Assembly (NCBI RefSeq): GCF_000241325.1
Contig: NZ_BAEI01000056.1
Coordinates: forward strand, 62,001-126,000
Length of the DNA stretch: 64,000 bases
Direction: 5' to 3'
Source: Gordonia polyisoprenivorans NBRC 16320 = JCM 10675
Lineage (GTDB): Bacteria > Actinomycetota > Actinomycetes > Mycobacteriales > Mycobacteriaceae
Shown: piece after piece, positions 14,668 through 26,744 of the stretch
How positions within the stretch are numbered: the stretch's first letter is position 1
Layout: each line of letters opens with the position of its first letter
Translations under genes and position numbers: made by a program
Notes under the pieces: model-generated
What the model was told of the DNA's origin: nothing
The model's input: only the letters and a program-made list of their open reading frames with translations
Databases searched by the model: none

Positions 14668-15485
14668 CCGGATTCGGTCCCCGCTTCCGCGCCGCCGTCA
14701 CCGCACGCGGGCGGTTGTGCGCGGGGATCGACCCGCACGTGGATCTTCTCCAATCCTGGGGTCTCGGAGCCGATCCGGCCGGATTGGATCGTTTCGCCGA
14801 CATCTGTATCGAGGCGTTCGGTTCGGTGGCGGCGGTCGTCAAACCGCAGGTGGCGTTCTTCGAGCCGTTCGGCGCGGCCGGCTTGGCGACCCTCGAACGG
14901 GTCATCGCCGGATGCCGCGACGCCGGCGCGCTCGTGCTCGCCGACGCCAAGCGTGGTGACATCGGATCGACGATGGCCGCCTATGCCCGCGCGTGGCTCG
15001 ACGATTCCTCGCCACTGGTCTCCGACGCCGTCACCGTCTCGCCCTACCTCGGATTCGGTTCCCTCGCACCGGCTCTCGACGCGGCACGCCCGGCCGGGAG
15101 GGGAGTCTTCGTCCTCGCTCGTACCTCCAACCCGGAGGGCGCATCGGTGCAGTTGGCCGATGCCGACGGGCGATCGGTCGGCCAGCGGATCGTCGATGCG
15201 GCAGCCGCGGTGAACACCGACGGCGCGGGCACGGTGGGTGTGGTCGTCGGTGCGACCCGCGCACACGGTCTCGATCTCACCGCACTCGCCGGCCCCATCC
15301 TGGCCCCGGGCCTCGGTGCCCAGGGAGCACGCGCCGAGGATCTCGGTCCGGTCTTCGCCGAGGCCGACCTCGACTGGCTGCTGCCGGCGAGTTCACGCGG
15401 GGTGCTGCGCGCCGGCCCCGACATCGGCGCGTTGCGCGCGTCGTTCGAGGCCGCGCGTGATGAGGTGGAATCAGCGCTGTCGTAA
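14664..15485 (+). CDS. pyrF: orotidine 5'-phosphate decarboxylase
   Basis: PyrF decarboxylates OMP to UMP. The 273-residue protein belongs to the longer type 2 group found in mycobacteria. The catalytic Asp-Lys-Asp cluster is in [12 protein letters not shown] (D94, K96, D99), with KPQVAFFE before it and [10 protein letters not shown] near the phosphate site. GTG 14664 overlaps the carB stop (GTGA). It is the last gene of the pyr operon; pyrD and pyrE are not in the window. Confidence 0.95.
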
Positions 15486-15508
15486 AGGCCGGCGCCCGAG
15501 GAGGCCGC

Positions 15509-16147
15509 ATGAACCGGACCATCAGCGTCGTGGTCGTCGACGATCACCCGTTCTTCCGGGACGGTCTGTCGCGAGGACTGTCGGCCAGCGGTCGCATCCG
15601 GGTGGTCGGGGAGGCCGCCGACGCGCGGTCGGGGATCGCCGCGATCGGCGAACTACAGCCCGACGTCGCCGTCGTCGACTACCAGATGCCCGGCATGACG
15701 GGTATCGACCTCGTCCACGCGGTGACCCGGGACGGTGGCGCCACCAAGGTACTGCTGCTCTCGGCGGTCACCGACTCGGTGGTCGTCTTCGACGCGCTGC
15801 GCGAGGGCGCGGCGGGCTACATGTCGAAGGAGTCCGACCGCGACGCCATCGTCGGCGCGGTCGAGCGGGTCGCGCGCGGTGAGACGGTCGTACCACCCGA
15901 GCTCGCCGCCGGTCTCGTCACCCAGATCCGGGCGCACGCCGCTCCTGGCGCGCCCACGCTCAGCGAGCGAGAGAGCCAGGTGCTCAACGGTTTCGCGCGG
16001 GGTCTGTCCATTCCGCAGATCGCCGCCGAGCTCTACATCGGTGCGTCGACGGTCAAGACACATGCGGGCAACCTCTACCAGAAGCTCGGTGTCTCCGATC
16101 GTGCCGCCGCGGTCGCCGAGGGCATGCGCCGGCACCTCATCGAATGA
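15509..16147 (+). CDS. NarL/FixJ-type response regulator
   Basis: The 212-residue regulator has a receiver domain with D11-D12 in VVVDDHPF, phospho-acceptor D57 in AVVDYQMPG, the T/S switch position in LLLSAVT and a lysine in YMSKES. A C-terminal LuxR-type helix-turn-helix (about 150-205, LSERESQVLNGFARG ... STVKTHAGNLYQKLG) binds DNA. ATG 15509 follows GAGGAGG. The sensor kinase gene lies 14 nt downstream. Target genes cannot be read from the sequence. The pair stands between pyrF and mihF. Confidence 0.92.
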   Translation: MNRTISVVVVDDHPFFRDGLSRGLSASGRIRVVGEAADARSGIAAIGELQPDVAVVDYQMPGMTGIDLVHAVTRDGGATKVLLLSAVTDSVVVFDALREGAAGYMSKESDRDAIVGAVERVARGETVVPPELAAGLVTQIRAHAAPGAPTLSERESQVLNGFARGLSIPQIAAELYIGASTVKTHAGNLYQKLGVSDRAAAVAEGMRRHLIE

Positions 16148-16161
16148 GTCGGTGACGTCGA

Positions 16162-17433
16162 ATGACTTGGGGATCTCTCGGGCGGTGGCGGCCGCGCGGT
16201 TTCACCGCACCTGGTCTCGGCGAGCCGGCACTCGACCGCATCCTCTACGAACACGCCCTGCTCGGGCTGCGCGTGCAGGTGGTGGTGCGGCTGACGCTCG
16301 CGGTGTTCATGACGCTCGTAGTCGCCCTCGATCCACCCGCGCACCTGTTGGTGCCCACATGGGCGGTCGTCGGCGCCTACGTGGTGTGGGCGGTGGCCAG
16401 TATCGTGCCGGCACGCCACGCCGGCCGGCGGACGCTGTACTGGGCGTGGTTGGCGCTGTTGGTCGATCTGGTCGCCCTCACCACCGTCGCGTCCTTCGCC
16501 GCCGCCTCCGACGCCACCAGTTGGACCTCGGACGTACTGCTCACCGGCTTCGCGCTGCTCCCGATGGCGGCGGCGACGCAGTTGCGGCCGGCGGTGTGTG
16601 CCGCGATCGCGGTACCGACCGCGCTGGTGTTCTTCGTCACCAGTGCTGCTGCGCGAACGGCCAACGGCGAACCCTGGTCGTCGGTGTCGTTGCACACGAT
16701 GGTGATCGCCGGCCTCGGGCTCGCCGCGGTGCTGCTCTCGCGGGTTGCGCGCTCGCGGGTGATCACCATCGCCTCGCTGGCTCGTGAGCGGGCGCAACTG
16801 CTCGAGGACGCGCTGCGCGTCGAGGCGCGCGAGCGGCAGGCGCTGGCCGAGGCGCTGCACGACGGCGCCCTGCAGTACGTGCTCGGTGCACGCGCCGAGA
16901 TGGACGCGGTCCGCCGGGGCGATCCGGTGGCGATCGACCGGGTCGAGGTCGCCCTCGCCGAATCCGGCCGGTTGCTGCGGTCGACGTTGACGGCACTGAC
17001 CCCGGCCGTCCTCGAGCATCACGGGTTGGCCGTCGCGGTCACCGAACTCGCCCGCACCGCCCAGGCATCCTCGGGAGTGACGGTGCTCGTCGACGCCGCG
17101 GCGTGGCCGGATCGGCCGACGCCGGTCGACCGGCTGCTGTTCGCGGCGGCCCGCGAACTGCTCACGAACGTGATCAAACATGCCCGTGCACATCGGGTGG
17201 AACTCACGCTCGAGTACGCCGACGGGCGGGCGCGGCTGATCGTCGTGGACGACGGCATCGGCGTCGCCGAGGACGACGTGTCGGGCGAGCGCCTCGACGC
17301 CCAGATGGCCACCGGCCACCTCGGGCTCGCCTCGCGCCGGGTTCGGCTGGCCGCCGCGGGCGGATCACTGTCGGTTCGGGCCCGCCCCGGGGGCGGGACC
17401 GTGGCGATCGCGACGGTGCCGGCAGACCGCTGA
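16162..17433 (+). CDS. sensor histidine kinase of the HisKA_3 type
   Basis: The 423-residue kinase has about five or six membrane segments in the first 195 residues (for example 37-57, 66-83, 92-112, 124-160 and 177-195) and no separate extracellular domain. A HisKA_3 dimerisation helix follows with H233 in ALAEALHDGALQYVLG, then an HATPase domain with ELLTNVIKHA (N box), VVDDGIG and GHLGLASRR. The short loops suggest the membrane core itself senses the signal, as in DesK or LiaS kinases; the signal is unknown. It pairs with the preceding regulator. Confidence 0.9.
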   Translation: MTWGSLGRWRPRGFTAPGLGEPALDRILYEHALLGLRVQVVVRLTLAVFMTLVVALDPPAHLLVPTWAVVGAYVVWAVASIVPARHAGRRTLYWAWLALLVDLVALTTVASFAAASDATSWTSDVLLTGFALLPMAAATQLRPAVCAAIAVPTALVFFVTSAAARTANGEPWSSVSLHTMVIAGLGLAAVLLSRVARSRVITIASLARERAQLLEDALRVEARERQALAEALHDGALQYVLGARAEMDAVRRGDPVAIDRVEVALAESGRLLRSTLTALTPAVLEHHGLAVAVTELARTAQASSGVTVLVDAAAWPDRPTPVDRLLFAAARELLTNVIKHARAHRVELTLEYADGRARLIVVDDGIGVAEDDVSGERLDAQMATGHLGLASRRVRLAAAGGSLSVRARPGGGTVAIATVPADR

Positions 17434-17924
17434 GCCGACCCGCCGAGTCGGTCCTCCGATTGCCGTTCGGCTCTCACGACACGCGCAACGTGCGGGGAAT
17501 GTTCGGAGCAATTCGGCGTGACCACACCCGTCACATCAGTCCCAGGATCGTCGTCGGGGGCCGCGGCGGTCGTCGCCCGGCGCGATTGCCGCATTGTCGT
17601 GTCGGCCTCGACACACCGCGCTCACCAGCGGTTATGGTCGCAACCATGCGGGTTGATGGGGTACGGTGATGCCCGATCGACCCGCCCTCCGGCGGGCGGT
17701 CCGCGGGCAACCTACAGCACCGCCTTCGCGGCGCTTGGCAGGGGTGGCCCTCGCAAATGCCTGCTCACGTGGGTACGGTCGCTTTCGCCGCACCAAATCG
17801 GTGAGTGCCGGTCGTGGCGATCCGTCGCAGCGACCCACCGCACCCGCTCACGAGCGGCCACACGCCACCGGGCACCACACGGTGCCGGTGCAGTCCAGAT
17901 CGATAACGAAAGACGGAGGAACCC
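17434..17924. other. 491-bp gene-free stretch before mihF with inverted repeats
   Basis: I see no convincing gene. The stretch holds three short perfect inverted repeats: GTGTCG/CGACAC (17599-17614), ATGGT/ACCAT (17634-17647) and CCCGCC/GGCGGG (17681-17696). Two TACGGT boxes that fit an actinobacterial -10 lie at 17662-17667 and 17774-17779. None of the hairpins has a T-run. It probably carries the end of the kinase transcript and a long leader or promoter region for mihF. Confidence 0.5.
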
Positions 17925-19257
<1,333 letters not shown>

Positions 19258-19276
19258 GAACCCCGCGGGCCCGCAG

Positions 19277-20575
19277 ATGACCGCAGCGACGACCGGCCCG
19301 GCAGCACGCGGCCGCAAGCGCATCCTGATCGGGGTGGGCGGTGGGATCGCCGCCTACAAGGTGTGCTCGCTGATCCGGCACTTCACCGAGGACGGCCACG
19401 ACGTCCGGGTCGCGCCGACGCGCAACGCGCTGGAGTTCGTCGGCGCCGCGACCTTCGAGGCGCTCTCCGGTAACCCGGTCAGCACCGAGGTCTTCGACGG
19501 CGTCGACGAGGTCGTCCACGTGCGGCTCGGCCAGGGCGCCGACCTGGTGATCATCGCCCCGGCGACCGCCGATCTGCTCTCCCGCGCCGCGACCGGCCGC
19601 GCCGACGACCTGCTCACCGCCTCGCTGCTGGTGGCGACGTGTCCGGTGCTGTTCGTGCCCGCGATGCACACCGAGATGTGGCGCCATCCCGCCACCCAGG
19701 CCAACGTCGCGACGCTTCGGGAGCGCGGCAACATCGTCATGACGCCCGCCTCGGGCCGGCTCACCGGGACCGACAGCGGACCCGGGCGACTGCCCGAGCC
19801 GCAGGAGATCGCCCTCATCGGTGAGCTCCTGCTCGACCGCGCCGACGCACTGCCGCACGATCTCGCCGGGGTACGCGTGCTGATCAGCGCGGGCGGCACC
19901 CGGGAGCCGCTCGACCCGGTCCGTTTCCTCGGCAATCACAGCTCCGGCAAACAGGGTTTCGCGCTCGCGCGCGCGGCCGCACAGCGCGGTGCCGAGGTCA
20001 CCGTGGTGGCCGGGTCGACCGCCGGGGCCGGTGAACCCGCCGCCGTCGAGGTCGTCCCGATCGACAGCGCGCGTGAACTCGCCGCCGAGATGACCCACCG
20101 TGCCGCCGATGCCGACGTCGTCATCATGGCGGCCGCGGTCGCCGACTTCCGTCCGGTGTCCACCGCGGAATCCAAGATCAAGAAGGGCGACGCGGGGCCG
20201 GCTCCGGTCGAGTTGACCACCAATCCCGACATCCTGCGCGGACTCGTCGAGGCCCGCGACGCGGGGGCCATCCCGGTCGAGACGGTGATCGTGGGTTTCG
20301 CCGCCGAGACCGGCGACGAGACCGGCGGTGTCCTCGACCACGGGCGGGCCAAGCTCAAGCGCAAGGGGTGCGATCTCCTGGTGGTCAACGCCGTGGGAAA
20401 TGGCAAGGCATTCGGCACCGAGGACAACACCGGGTGGCTGCTGTCGGCGCACGGCGAGGAGACCGCACTGCCGATGGGCACCAAAACACTCATGGCGAGC
20501 AGGATCCTTGACGCGGTCCGCTCGCTGGTGCCTGATGGATCGGGCACCGCAACGCCCGTCACGCACACGTCGTGA
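19277..20575 (+). CDS. coaBC: bifunctional phosphopantothenoylcysteine synthetase/decarboxylase
   Basis: CoaBC joins phosphopantothenate with cysteine and decarboxylates the product, two steps of CoA synthesis. The 432-residue protein has an FMN-binding decarboxylase domain first (about 14-190: [10 protein letters not shown], the active-site region VPAMHTEMW, and a [12 protein letters not shown] flap) and the synthetase domain after it (about 195-420: [22 protein letters not shown], and [10 protein letters not shown] in the nucleotide site). ATG 19277 lies 19 nt after rpoZ. Confidence 0.95.
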   Translation: MTAATTGPAARGRKRILIGVGGGIAAYKVCSLIRHFTEDGHDVRVAPTRNALEFVGAATFEALSGNPVSTEVFDGVDEVVHVRLGQGADLVIIAPATADLLSRAATGRADDLLTASLLVATCPVLFVPAMHTEMWRHPATQANVATLRERGNIVMTPASGRLTGTDSGPGRLPEPQEIALIGELLLDRADALPHDLAGVRVLISAGGTREPLDPVRFLGNHSSGKQGFALARAAAQRGAEVTVVAGSTAGAGEPAAVEVVPIDSARELAAEMTHRAADADVVIMAAAVADFRPVSTAESKIKKGDAGPAPVELTTNPDILRGLVEARDAGAIPVETVIVGFAAETGDETGGVLDHGRAKLKRKGCDLLVVNAVGNGKAFGTEDNTGWLLSAHGEETALPMGTKTLMASRILDAVRSLVPDGSGTATPVTHTS

Positions 20576-20583
20576 CCCCTGTG

Positions 20584-20624
20584 TAGTTTTGTCTACGATC
20601 ACCGGCGACGTCCGCACGTCGCCG
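20584..20624 (+). promoter_or_regulatory. metK leader: -10 boxes and 9-bp hairpin
   Basis: TAGTTT (20584-20589) and TACGAT (20594-20599) are candidate -10 boxes. CGGCGACGT (20603-20611) pairs perfectly with ACGTCGCCG (20616-20624) around a 4-nt loop, 21 nt before metK. There is no T-run, and I see no known SAM riboswitch consensus. It may be a leader hairpin or the end of the coaBC transcript. Confidence 0.4.
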
Positions 20625-20645
20625 TCACGACCTCGAGAGGATCCG

Positions 20646-21857
20646 ATGTCCAGCTCTGCGTCCCGCCTTTTCACCAGCGAGTCCGTCACCGAGGGACACC
20701 CGGACAAGATCTGTGACGCGATCAGCGACTCGATCCTCGACGCCATCCTCGATCAGGACCCCAAGGCCCGCGTCGCGGTGGAGACCCTGGTCACCACCGG
20801 ACAGGTGCACGTCGCCGGCGAGGTGACGACCAGCGCCTACGTCGACATCCCGGGCATCGTCCGCGGCAAGATCCTCGACATCGGCTACGACTCGTCGACC
20901 AAGGGCTTCGACGGCGCGTCGTGCGGTGTGAACGTGGCCATCGGCGCGCAGTCGCCGGACATCGCGGGCGGCGTGTTCAACTCCCACGAGAACCGCAGCG
21001 GCATCTCCGAGGACGAGATCGACGCCCAGGGCGCGGGCGACCAGGGCTTGATGTTCGGTTACGCCACCAACGAGACCCCGGAGTACATGCCGGTGCCCAT
21101 CGCGTTGGCCCATCGCCTGTCGCGCCGCCTGACCGAGGTCCGCAAGTCCGGTGCACTGCCGTATCTGCGCCCCGACGGCAAGACCCAGGTCACCATCGAA
21201 TACGACGGCGACAAGCCGGTCCGCCTCGACACGGTCGTGCTCTCCACACAGCACGCCGCCGACATCGACCTGGACAACATGCTCACCCCCGACATCCAGA
21301 GCCAGGTCGTCGACCCGGTTCTGGCCGAGCTCGATCTGCCGGGTCTGACCACCGACGGTTACCGGCTGCTGGTGAACCCGACCGGCAAGTTCGTGCTCGG
21401 TGGTCCGATGGGCGACGCCGGGCTGACCGGCCGCAAGATCATCGTCGACACCTATGGCGGCATGGCCCGTCACGGTGGTGGCGCATTCTCCGGCAAGGAC
21501 CCATCGAAGGTCGACCGCAGCGCCGCCTACGCGATGCGCTGGGTCGCCAAGAACGCGATCGCCGCGGGACTCGCCGACCGTATCGAGGTGCAGGTCGCCT
21601 ACGCCATCGGCCGCGCCGCCCCGGTGGGCTTGTTCGTCGAGACCTTCGGCACCGAGAAGACCGACCCGGTGGTCATCCGCCGCGCGATCTCCGAGACATT
21701 CGACCTGCGTCCGCTGGCGATCATCCGCGACCTGGATCTGCTGCGCCCGATCTACGGACCGACCGCCGCCTACGGCCACTTCGGCCGTACCGACGTCGAC
21801 CTCCCGTGGGAGCGCACCGACCGCGCCGAGAAGCTCCGCGCGGCCGCCGGACTGTAG
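20646..21857 (+). CDS. metK: S-adenosylmethionine synthetase
   Basis: MetK makes S-adenosylmethionine from methionine and ATP. The 403-residue protein has [20 protein letters not shown] at the start (catalytic His-Pro-Asp), the [12 protein letters not shown] signature, and [16 protein letters not shown], the glycine-rich ATP loop. Length is normal. ATG 20646 follows GAGAGG. Its stop is 8 nt before the likely priA start, so both are probably on one transcript. Confidence 0.97.
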   Translation: MSSSASRLFTSESVTEGHPDKICDAISDSILDAILDQDPKARVAVETLVTTGQVHVAGEVTTSAYVDIPGIVRGKILDIGYDSSTKGFDGASCGVNVAIGAQSPDIAGGVFNSHENRSGISEDEIDAQGAGDQGLMFGYATNETPEYMPVPIALAHRLSRRLTEVRKSGALPYLRPDGKTQVTIEYDGDKPVRLDTVVLSTQHAADIDLDNMLTPDIQSQVVDPVLAELDLPGLTTDGYRLLVNPTGKFVLGGPMGDAGLTGRKIIVDTYGGMARHGGGAFSGKDPSKVDRSAAYAMRWVAKNAIAAGLADRIEVQVAYAIGRAAPVGLFVETFGTEKTDPVVIRRAISETFDLRPLAIIRDLDLLRPIYGPTAAYGHFGRTDVDLPWERTDRAEKLRAAAGL

Positions 21858-21865
21858 TCCCCGCG

Positions 21866-23896
21866 TTGGCGGCCGGTGGTGACCGCGCCGGGGCCCGTGA
21901 GCGTGCACACTCCGCACCCATCGCCCGCGTCCTGCCGATGCTGGGGCTCGCCCACCTCGACCGGCAGTTCGACTACCTGATCGACACCGACCAGGACGAC
22001 GACGCCGTCCCGGGCGTGCGGGTACGGGTCCGCTTCGCCGGCCGGCTCGTCGACGGTTTCCTCCTCGAACGGATCGACGACTCCGACCACGAGGGGCGCC
22101 TGGGCTGGATCGAACGGATCGTGTCGGCGGAGCCGGTGCTCTCGGCCGAGATCGCACACGTGTGTCGCGCTGTCGCCGACCGGTATGCGGGCACGATGTC
22201 CGACGTCCTGCGATTGGCCGTCCCACCCCGCCACGCGCGCACCGAGGCGCAACCGACCCCCATGCCGAGCACGGAGGTGGTGGCGCCCGACCGCAGTGCC
22301 TGGCAGGCCTATCGCACCGGCGCGGCGTTCCTGGAGTCGTTGGCATCGTCGAATCCACGCGCGGTGTGGCAGGCCACCCCGGGAGAGAGCTGGCCGCATC
22401 GGCTCGCCGATCTCGCCGCGCTGACCGCCGCCGCGGGCCGCGGCGTGGTCATCGTCGTTCCCGACCAACGCGACCTCGATCGCCTTTCGGCGGCCTGCGA
22501 GCCGCTGTTGGGCGATCGCTGCGTCACCCTGGCCGCCGGTCTGGGGCCGACCGCCCGCTACCGGCGGTGGCTGGCGGTACGGCGTGGAGGAGCCGACGTC
22601 GTCCTCGGCACGCGCAGCGCGATCTTCGCGCCCGTGCACGATCTCGGGTTGATCGTGGTGTGGGACGACGGTGACGACAGCCTCAACGAACCGCGCGCAC
22701 CGTATCCGCACCCTCGGGAGGTCGCGGTGCTGCGCGCCCATCACGAGCAGGCCGGGCTGGTGATCGGCGGCTACGCGCGCACCGCCGAGGCGCAGGCACT
22801 CGTCGCCTCGGGCTGGGCGCACGATCTCGTCGCCGACCGCGCCGTCATCCGCGAACGTGGTGCCGCGATCGAGGCCATCACCGACGAGGACGTCCGCGTT
22901 GCGCGGGACCCGTTGGCGCACACCGCACGTATCCCGGCGGTCGCCTTCGATGCCGCACGGCGCGCGCTGGCCGCCGACGCGCCGGTGCTGTTCAGTGTCC
23001 CGCGGCGCGGGTACATCCCGTCGCTGGCCTGTGCCCGCTGCCGCGAACACGCCCGCTGCCGGGCATGCCACGGCCCGTTGCAGATGGACGTCCACGGATC
23101 GTTGTCCTGCCGGTGGTGCGGGCGTCCCGAGACCAACTTCCGATGCCCGGAGTGCGGCGGCACCCGCGTCCGCGCCCTCACCGTCGGCGCCCGCCGGACG
23201 GCCGAGGAACTCGGCCGGGCCTTCGCCGGCGCGCCGGTCGTCACCAGCGGCGGGACCGGCGTCGTCGACGAGGTGGAGCCGGGACCGCGCGTGGTGGTCG
23301 CCACGCCCGGGGCCGAACCGGTCGCGCCGGGCGGTTACGGGGCCGCGGTCATCCTCGACACCTGGGCTCAGCTCGACCGAGCCGACCTGCGGGCCGAAGA
23401 AGATGCCGTGCGCCGGTGGATGGCCGTCGGCGCGTTGGTCCGGGCCCGGCGGCAGGGCGGCACGATGGTCATCGTCGCCGACTCGACGTTGCATCCGGTA
23501 CAGGCGCTGATCCGTTGGGACCCGGTCGGTTTCGCCGAGACCGAACTCGGGCGTCGCGTCGAGCTCGGCTTCCCGCCCGCGGTCACCATGGCCTCCATCG
23601 ACGGCCCGGCCGAGCTGGTCACCGGTTTCGTCGCCCAGATCGAGTTGCCCGACGGTGCCGACACGCTGGGCCCGGTGCCGCTGCCCGACGGTGTCCGCCC
23701 GCCCGCGGGCAGCGCCGACTGGGACCGGCCGGACGGGCACGGCGCTCCCGACGAGATCGAACGGATACTGATCCGCACCGACCGCCGCCAGGGTCGCCGG
23801 CTCGCCGAGGCCTTGCGCGCCGCGCACATCCGGCGCAATGCGCAACGCGAGACCGGACCGATCCGGGTCCAGGTCGATCCGCCTACGATCGGATGA
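21866..23896 (+). CDS. priA: PriA-like primosomal protein without helicase motifs
   Basis: The 676-residue protein aligns in order with PriA (DNA-binding domain with [10 protein letters not shown], helicase-like core, zinc domain). The ATPase motifs are gone: [10 protein letters not shown] stands where the P-loop GxTGSGKT should be, and WDDGDDS replaces the DEEH box. Eight cysteines of the zinc domain are intact ([15 protein letters not shown] ... CRWCGRP ... CPECGG). Other actinobacteria share this loss. A TTG at 21866 is the only upstream start in frame; the next start would cut conserved sequence. It may act as a non-helicase replication restart adaptor. Confidence 0.85.
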   Translation: MAAGGDRAGARERAHSAPIARVLPMLGLAHLDRQFDYLIDTDQDDDAVPGVRVRVRFAGRLVDGFLLERIDDSDHEGRLGWIERIVSAEPVLSAEIAHVCRAVADRYAGTMSDVLRLAVPPRHARTEAQPTPMPSTEVVAPDRSAWQAYRTGAAFLESLASSNPRAVWQATPGESWPHRLADLAALTAAAGRGVVIVVPDQRDLDRLSAACEPLLGDRCVTLAAGLGPTARYRRWLAVRRGGADVVLGTRSAIFAPVHDLGLIVVWDDGDDSLNEPRAPYPHPREVAVLRAHHEQAGLVIGGYARTAEAQALVASGWAHDLVADRAVIRERGAAIEAITDEDVRVARDPLAHTARIPAVAFDAARRALAADAPVLFSVPRRGYIPSLACARCREHARCRACHGPLQMDVHGSLSCRWCGRPETNFRCPECGGTRVRALTVGARRTAEELGRAFAGAPVVTSGGTGVVDEVEPGPRVVVATPGAEPVAPGGYGAAVILDTWAQLDRADLRAEEDAVRRWMAVGALVRARRQGGTMVIVADSTLHPVQALIRWDPVGFAETELGRRVELGFPPAVTMASIDGPAELVTGFVAQIELPDGADTLGPVPLPDGVRPPAGSADWDRPDGHGAPDEIERILIRTDRRQGRRLAEALRAAHIRRNAQRETGPIRVQVDPPTIG

Positions 23897-23899
23897 GCG

Positions 23900-23918
23900 C
23901 CGCGCACGTCGTGCGCGG
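23900..23918 (+). terminator. GC-rich hairpin between priA and fmt
   Basis: CCGCGCAC (23900-23907) and GTGCGCGG (23911-23918) form a perfect 8-bp stem with a 3-nt loop, 4 nt after the priA stop. No T-run follows, so termination would be partial. TACGAT at 23884-23889 could be a -10 box for fmt. Confidence 0.35.
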
Positions 23919-23951
23919 ATCGAGATGATCGAACGAGTGGAGGAAACCGGC

Positions 23952-24887
23952 GTGAGAATCGTGTTCGCGGGAACACCGGAGGTCGCGGTGCCGTCACTGC
24001 GACGGCTCGTCGAGGGTTCCGAGCACGACGTCGTCGGCGTCATCTCCCGTCCGGATGCGGTCTCGGGCCGTGGCCGCAAGGTGCACCGGGCGCCGGTCGC
24101 CGAACTCGCAGATACCCACGGCATCCCGGTCATCACCCCGCGACGTCTCGGTGAACCCGAGGTTGCCGAGACGCTACAGGGGTGGGCCCCTGACGCCGGG
24201 GCGGTCGTGGCCTACGGCGGTTTGGTGCCGCCGCCGCTGCTCGAGCTGCCCACCCACGGCTGGATCAACCTGCATTTCTCGGTGCTCCCCGCCTGGCGGG
24301 GCGCGGCGCCGGTCCAGGCGGCGATCGCCGCCGGTGACGCCACCACCGGAGCCAGCACCTTCCGCCTCGAGAAGGGCCTCGACACCGGGCCGGTGTACGG
24401 GGTGCTGACCGAGACCATCCGCGACACCGACACCAGCGGTGAACTCCTCGACCGTCTCGCCGACGCCGGGGCGGGTCTGCTCGTCGACACCTTGTCGGGG
24501 ATCGAGGCGGGGGCGCTGACCCCGGTTCCGCAGCCGGCCGACGGCGTCAGCCACGCCCCGAAGGTCGAGGTCGACGACGCCCGGGTGCGGTGGGACCTGC
24601 CCGCGCACATCATCGATCGCCGCATTCGCGCGCACACCCCGGCACCGGGCGCGTGGACCACCCACGGTGACCTCCGACTCAAACTCGGGCCGGTCGCGAT
24701 CGCGGATTCGACGGCACCCGAAAAGTTGGCGCCGGGTGAGGTCCACGTGACGAAGAAGGCCGTGTTCGTCGGGACGGGCACCACCCCGGTCCGCCTGGGC
24801 CCGGTGCAGGCACCAGGGAAGAAGCCGATGCCGGCGACCGACTGGGCGCGTGGCGCCCGCCTCGACGAGGGGAGTGTGCTCGGATGA
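23952..24887 (+). CDS. fmt: methionyl-tRNA formyltransferase
   Basis: Fmt formylates initiator Met-tRNA with 10-formyl-THF. The 311-residue protein has the N-terminal [31 protein letters not shown] with the catalytic Asn-His pair, and the catalytic aspartate region [13 protein letters not shown]-terminal tRNA-binding OB domain follows from about residue 205. GTG 23952 follows GGAGGAAA. It overlaps rsmB by 4 nt. No peptide deformylase gene is next to it. Confidence 0.95.
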   Translation: MRIVFAGTPEVAVPSLRRLVEGSEHDVVGVISRPDAVSGRGRKVHRAPVAELADTHGIPVITPRRLGEPEVAETLQGWAPDAGAVVAYGGLVPPPLLELPTHGWINLHFSVLPAWRGAAPVQAAIAAGDATTGASTFRLEKGLDTGPVYGVLTETIRDTDTSGELLDRLADAGAGLLVDTLSGIEAGALTPVPQPADGVSHAPKVEVDDARVRWDLPAHIIDRRIRAHTPAPGAWTTHGDLRLKLGPVAIADSTAPEKLAPGEVHVTKKAVFVGTGTTPVRLGPVQAPGKKPMPATDWARGARLDEGSVLG

Positions 24888-26344
24888 GCAGACCACGCGG
24901 TGACCGCAACGGGTCCAACCGCAGCGGGACCGATCGGGGCAATCATCGTTCCGGTCCGGGTCGCGGCTCCCGTAACGATCCGAAGGTGCGGGACAAGGCG
25001 GTCGATCCGGTCCGCGAGACCGCCCGCGATGTGTTGCGTGCCGTCCGTGAGCGCGACGCCTACGCCAACCTCGTGCTGCCGAAGATGTTGCGGGAGCGCC
25101 ACATCAGCGGTCGAGACGCCGCACTGGCCACCGAACTGACCTATGGTTCGGCACGCGCACAGGGCATCCTCGACGCGGTCATCGCCGCCGCCGCGAACCG
25201 CCCGGTCGACGAGATCGACGGCAAGCTGCTCGACGTGCTCCGGCTGGGCACCTATCAGCTGTTGCGCACCCGGGTCGGTGCCCACGCGGCCGTCGACACC
25301 TCGGTGGACCTGGTCCGGTCCGAAGCCGGCATCGGGCCCGCCGGATTCGTGAACGCGGTGCTGCGCAAGGTCTCTCAGCGCGACGAGGAGCTGTGGGTCG
25401 ATCTACTCGCCCCGTCCATGGCCGACGACCTGATCGGTCACCTGGCCTTCCGCTATGCGCATCCGCGGTGGATCGCGGAGGTGTTCTACGACGCCCTCGG
25501 CGGTTCGTTCGGGCAATTGCAGGCCGCGCTCGCCGCCGACGACGAGCGGCCACCGGTGCACCTCGTCGCGCGGCCCGGTTTCATCACGGCCGAGGAACTC
25601 GCGCTGACCAGCGGGGGAGAGATCGGCAGATACTCGCCGTACTGTGTCTACCTGCCCGGCGGCGATCCCGGTGACGTGGAGGCAATCCGGCAGGGCTACG
25701 CCGGCGTGCAGGATGAGGGCAGCCAGTTGGTGGCGCGGGCGGTGACGGTGGCCGACATCGGCGCCGACGGCGGTCGGTGGCTCGACATGTGTGCCGGGCC
25801 CGGCGGCAAGGCCGCCCTGATCGGTGCGCTCGCCGACATCGACAACGCGCACCTCGACGCCATCGAGGTCAGCGAGCATCGCGCCGACCTCATTCGCGGT
25901 GTGGTGCGCGATCTCCCGGTCGACGTCCATGTGGCCGATGCGCGCGATGTCACCGCCCACACCGGACTCGAGCCCGGCTTCGACCGGATTCTGCTCGACG
26001 CCCCGTGTACCGGCCTGGGATCGTTGCGCCGGCGGCCCGAGGCGCGGTGGCGCCGGCAGCCGACCGATGTTCCCGAACTCGTTGCGCTGCAACGAGAGTT
26101 GCTGACCGAGGCGCTGCGGCTGGTTCGTCCCGGCGGGGTGGTGCTGTACTCCACGTGCTCCCCGCACCCGGCGGAGACCACCGACCTGGTGTCAAGCGTG
26201 CTCGAATCGGTCACGACCGCACGCCAACTCGATGCGCGGCCACTCGTCGGCGCCATCGAACTCGGCGAGGGTCCGCATGTGCAGCTGTGGCCACACATCC
26301 ATGGCACCGACGCGATGTTCCTCGCCGCGCTGACGCGCGACTGA
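24884..26344 (+). CDS. rsmB: 16S rRNA m5C967 methyltransferase RsmB
   Basis: RsmB methylates C967 of 16S rRNA. The 486-residue protein has a basic, glycine/serine-rich N-terminal tail (residues 1-40), a NusB-like RNA-binding domain (about 45-170) and a Rossmann methyltransferase domain with [27 protein letters not shown] and the catalytic cysteine in [10 protein letters not shown]. The ATG overlaps fmt (ATGA). The fmt-rsmB pair is widely conserved. It converges on the XRE gene 32 nt away. Confidence 0.94.
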   Translation: MSRPRGDRNGSNRSGTDRGNHRSGPGRGSRNDPKVRDKAVDPVRETARDVLRAVRERDAYANLVLPKMLRERHISGRDAALATELTYGSARAQGILDAVIAAAANRPVDEIDGKLLDVLRLGTYQLLRTRVGAHAAVDTSVDLVRSEAGIGPAGFVNAVLRKVSQRDEELWVDLLAPSMADDLIGHLAFRYAHPRWIAEVFYDALGGSFGQLQAALAADDERPPVHLVARPGFITAEELALTSGGEIGRYSPYCVYLPGGDPGDVEAIRQGYAGVQDEGSQLVARAVTVADIGADGGRWLDMCAGPGGKAALIGALADIDNAHLDAIEVSEHRADLIRGVVRDLPVDVHVADARDVTAHTGLEPGFDRILLDAPCTGLGSLRRRPEARWRRQPTDVPELVALQRELLTEALRLVRPGGVVLYSTCSPHPAETTDLVSSVLESVTTARQLDARPLVGAIELGEGPHVQLWPHIHGTDAMFLAALTRD

Positions 26345-26376
26345 GACGCGTGGACCGAGGAGCTGACGGGACCGGG

Positions 26377-26643
26377 TCAGACGGCGACGTCTTCGGCCGT
26401 CGCCGACCGCCATACCTCCACGGCGTCGGTGACCGGGAGCCCGAGTGCGTCACAAATGGCCACCACGGTGCCGAAACTGGGGGTGGCGATCCGGCCCACC
26501 TCGATCTTGCGCAGCGTCTCCGGCGAGATTCCCGCATCTCGCGCAATCGTTTCCGGGTCACGGCCGGCGCGGGCGCCGCGGAGCAGTGCGCCGAGCCGGC
26601 GGCCGGCCTCGACTTGTTCGGGGGTCAGTGGAACGCGCACCAT
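26377..26643 (-). CDS. XRE-family helix-turn-helix regulator
   Basis: The 88-residue protein is a single DNA-binding domain: LGALLRGARAGRDPETIARD, AGISPETLRKIEVGRI (recognition helix) and FGTVVAICDALGLPV, with no sensor domain. I chose ATG 26643 because a minus-strand TAGGAT box (26656-26651) ends exactly 7 nt before it, a leaderless start; an ATG at 26652 lies within that box. It is divergent from map, and two palindromes lie between them, so autoregulation and control of map are likely but unproven. Confidence 0.85.
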   Translation of the reverse strand: MVRVPLTPEQVEAGRRLGALLRGARAGRDPETIARDAGISPETLRKIEVGRIATPSFGTVVAICDALGLPVTDAVEVWRSATAEDVAV

Positions 26644-26659
26644 GCCGGCCATCCTAGCC

Positions 26660-26707
26660 GGTATTACTGTACCGATCCATGGTAGCGTCGACGGGTATAG
26701 AAATACC
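26660..26707. promoter_or_regulatory. paired GGTA-N6-TACC sites between the XRE gene and map
   Basis: GGTATTACTGTACC (26660-26673) and GGTATAGAAATACC (26694-26707) share the form GGTA-N6-TACC, and their centres are 34 bp apart. Site 1 lies just upstream of the XRE -10 box. Site 2 covers the likely -10 region of map. They are good candidates for the operator of the XRE protein. Confidence 0.55.
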
Positions 26708-26744
26708 GATGTGGTTCCGACCGATGCGATCCGAGTGGAGTGCG

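Noticed and set aside
17632-17838. Minus-strand 68-codon frame upstream of mihF
   Set aside because: Arg/Pro-rich composition, no ribosome site and no recognisable motif; typical random open frame at high GC.
20576-20645. SAM riboswitch ahead of metK
   Set aside because: Only a 9-bp hairpin fits in 70 nt; none of the conserved cores of SAM classes can be recognised.
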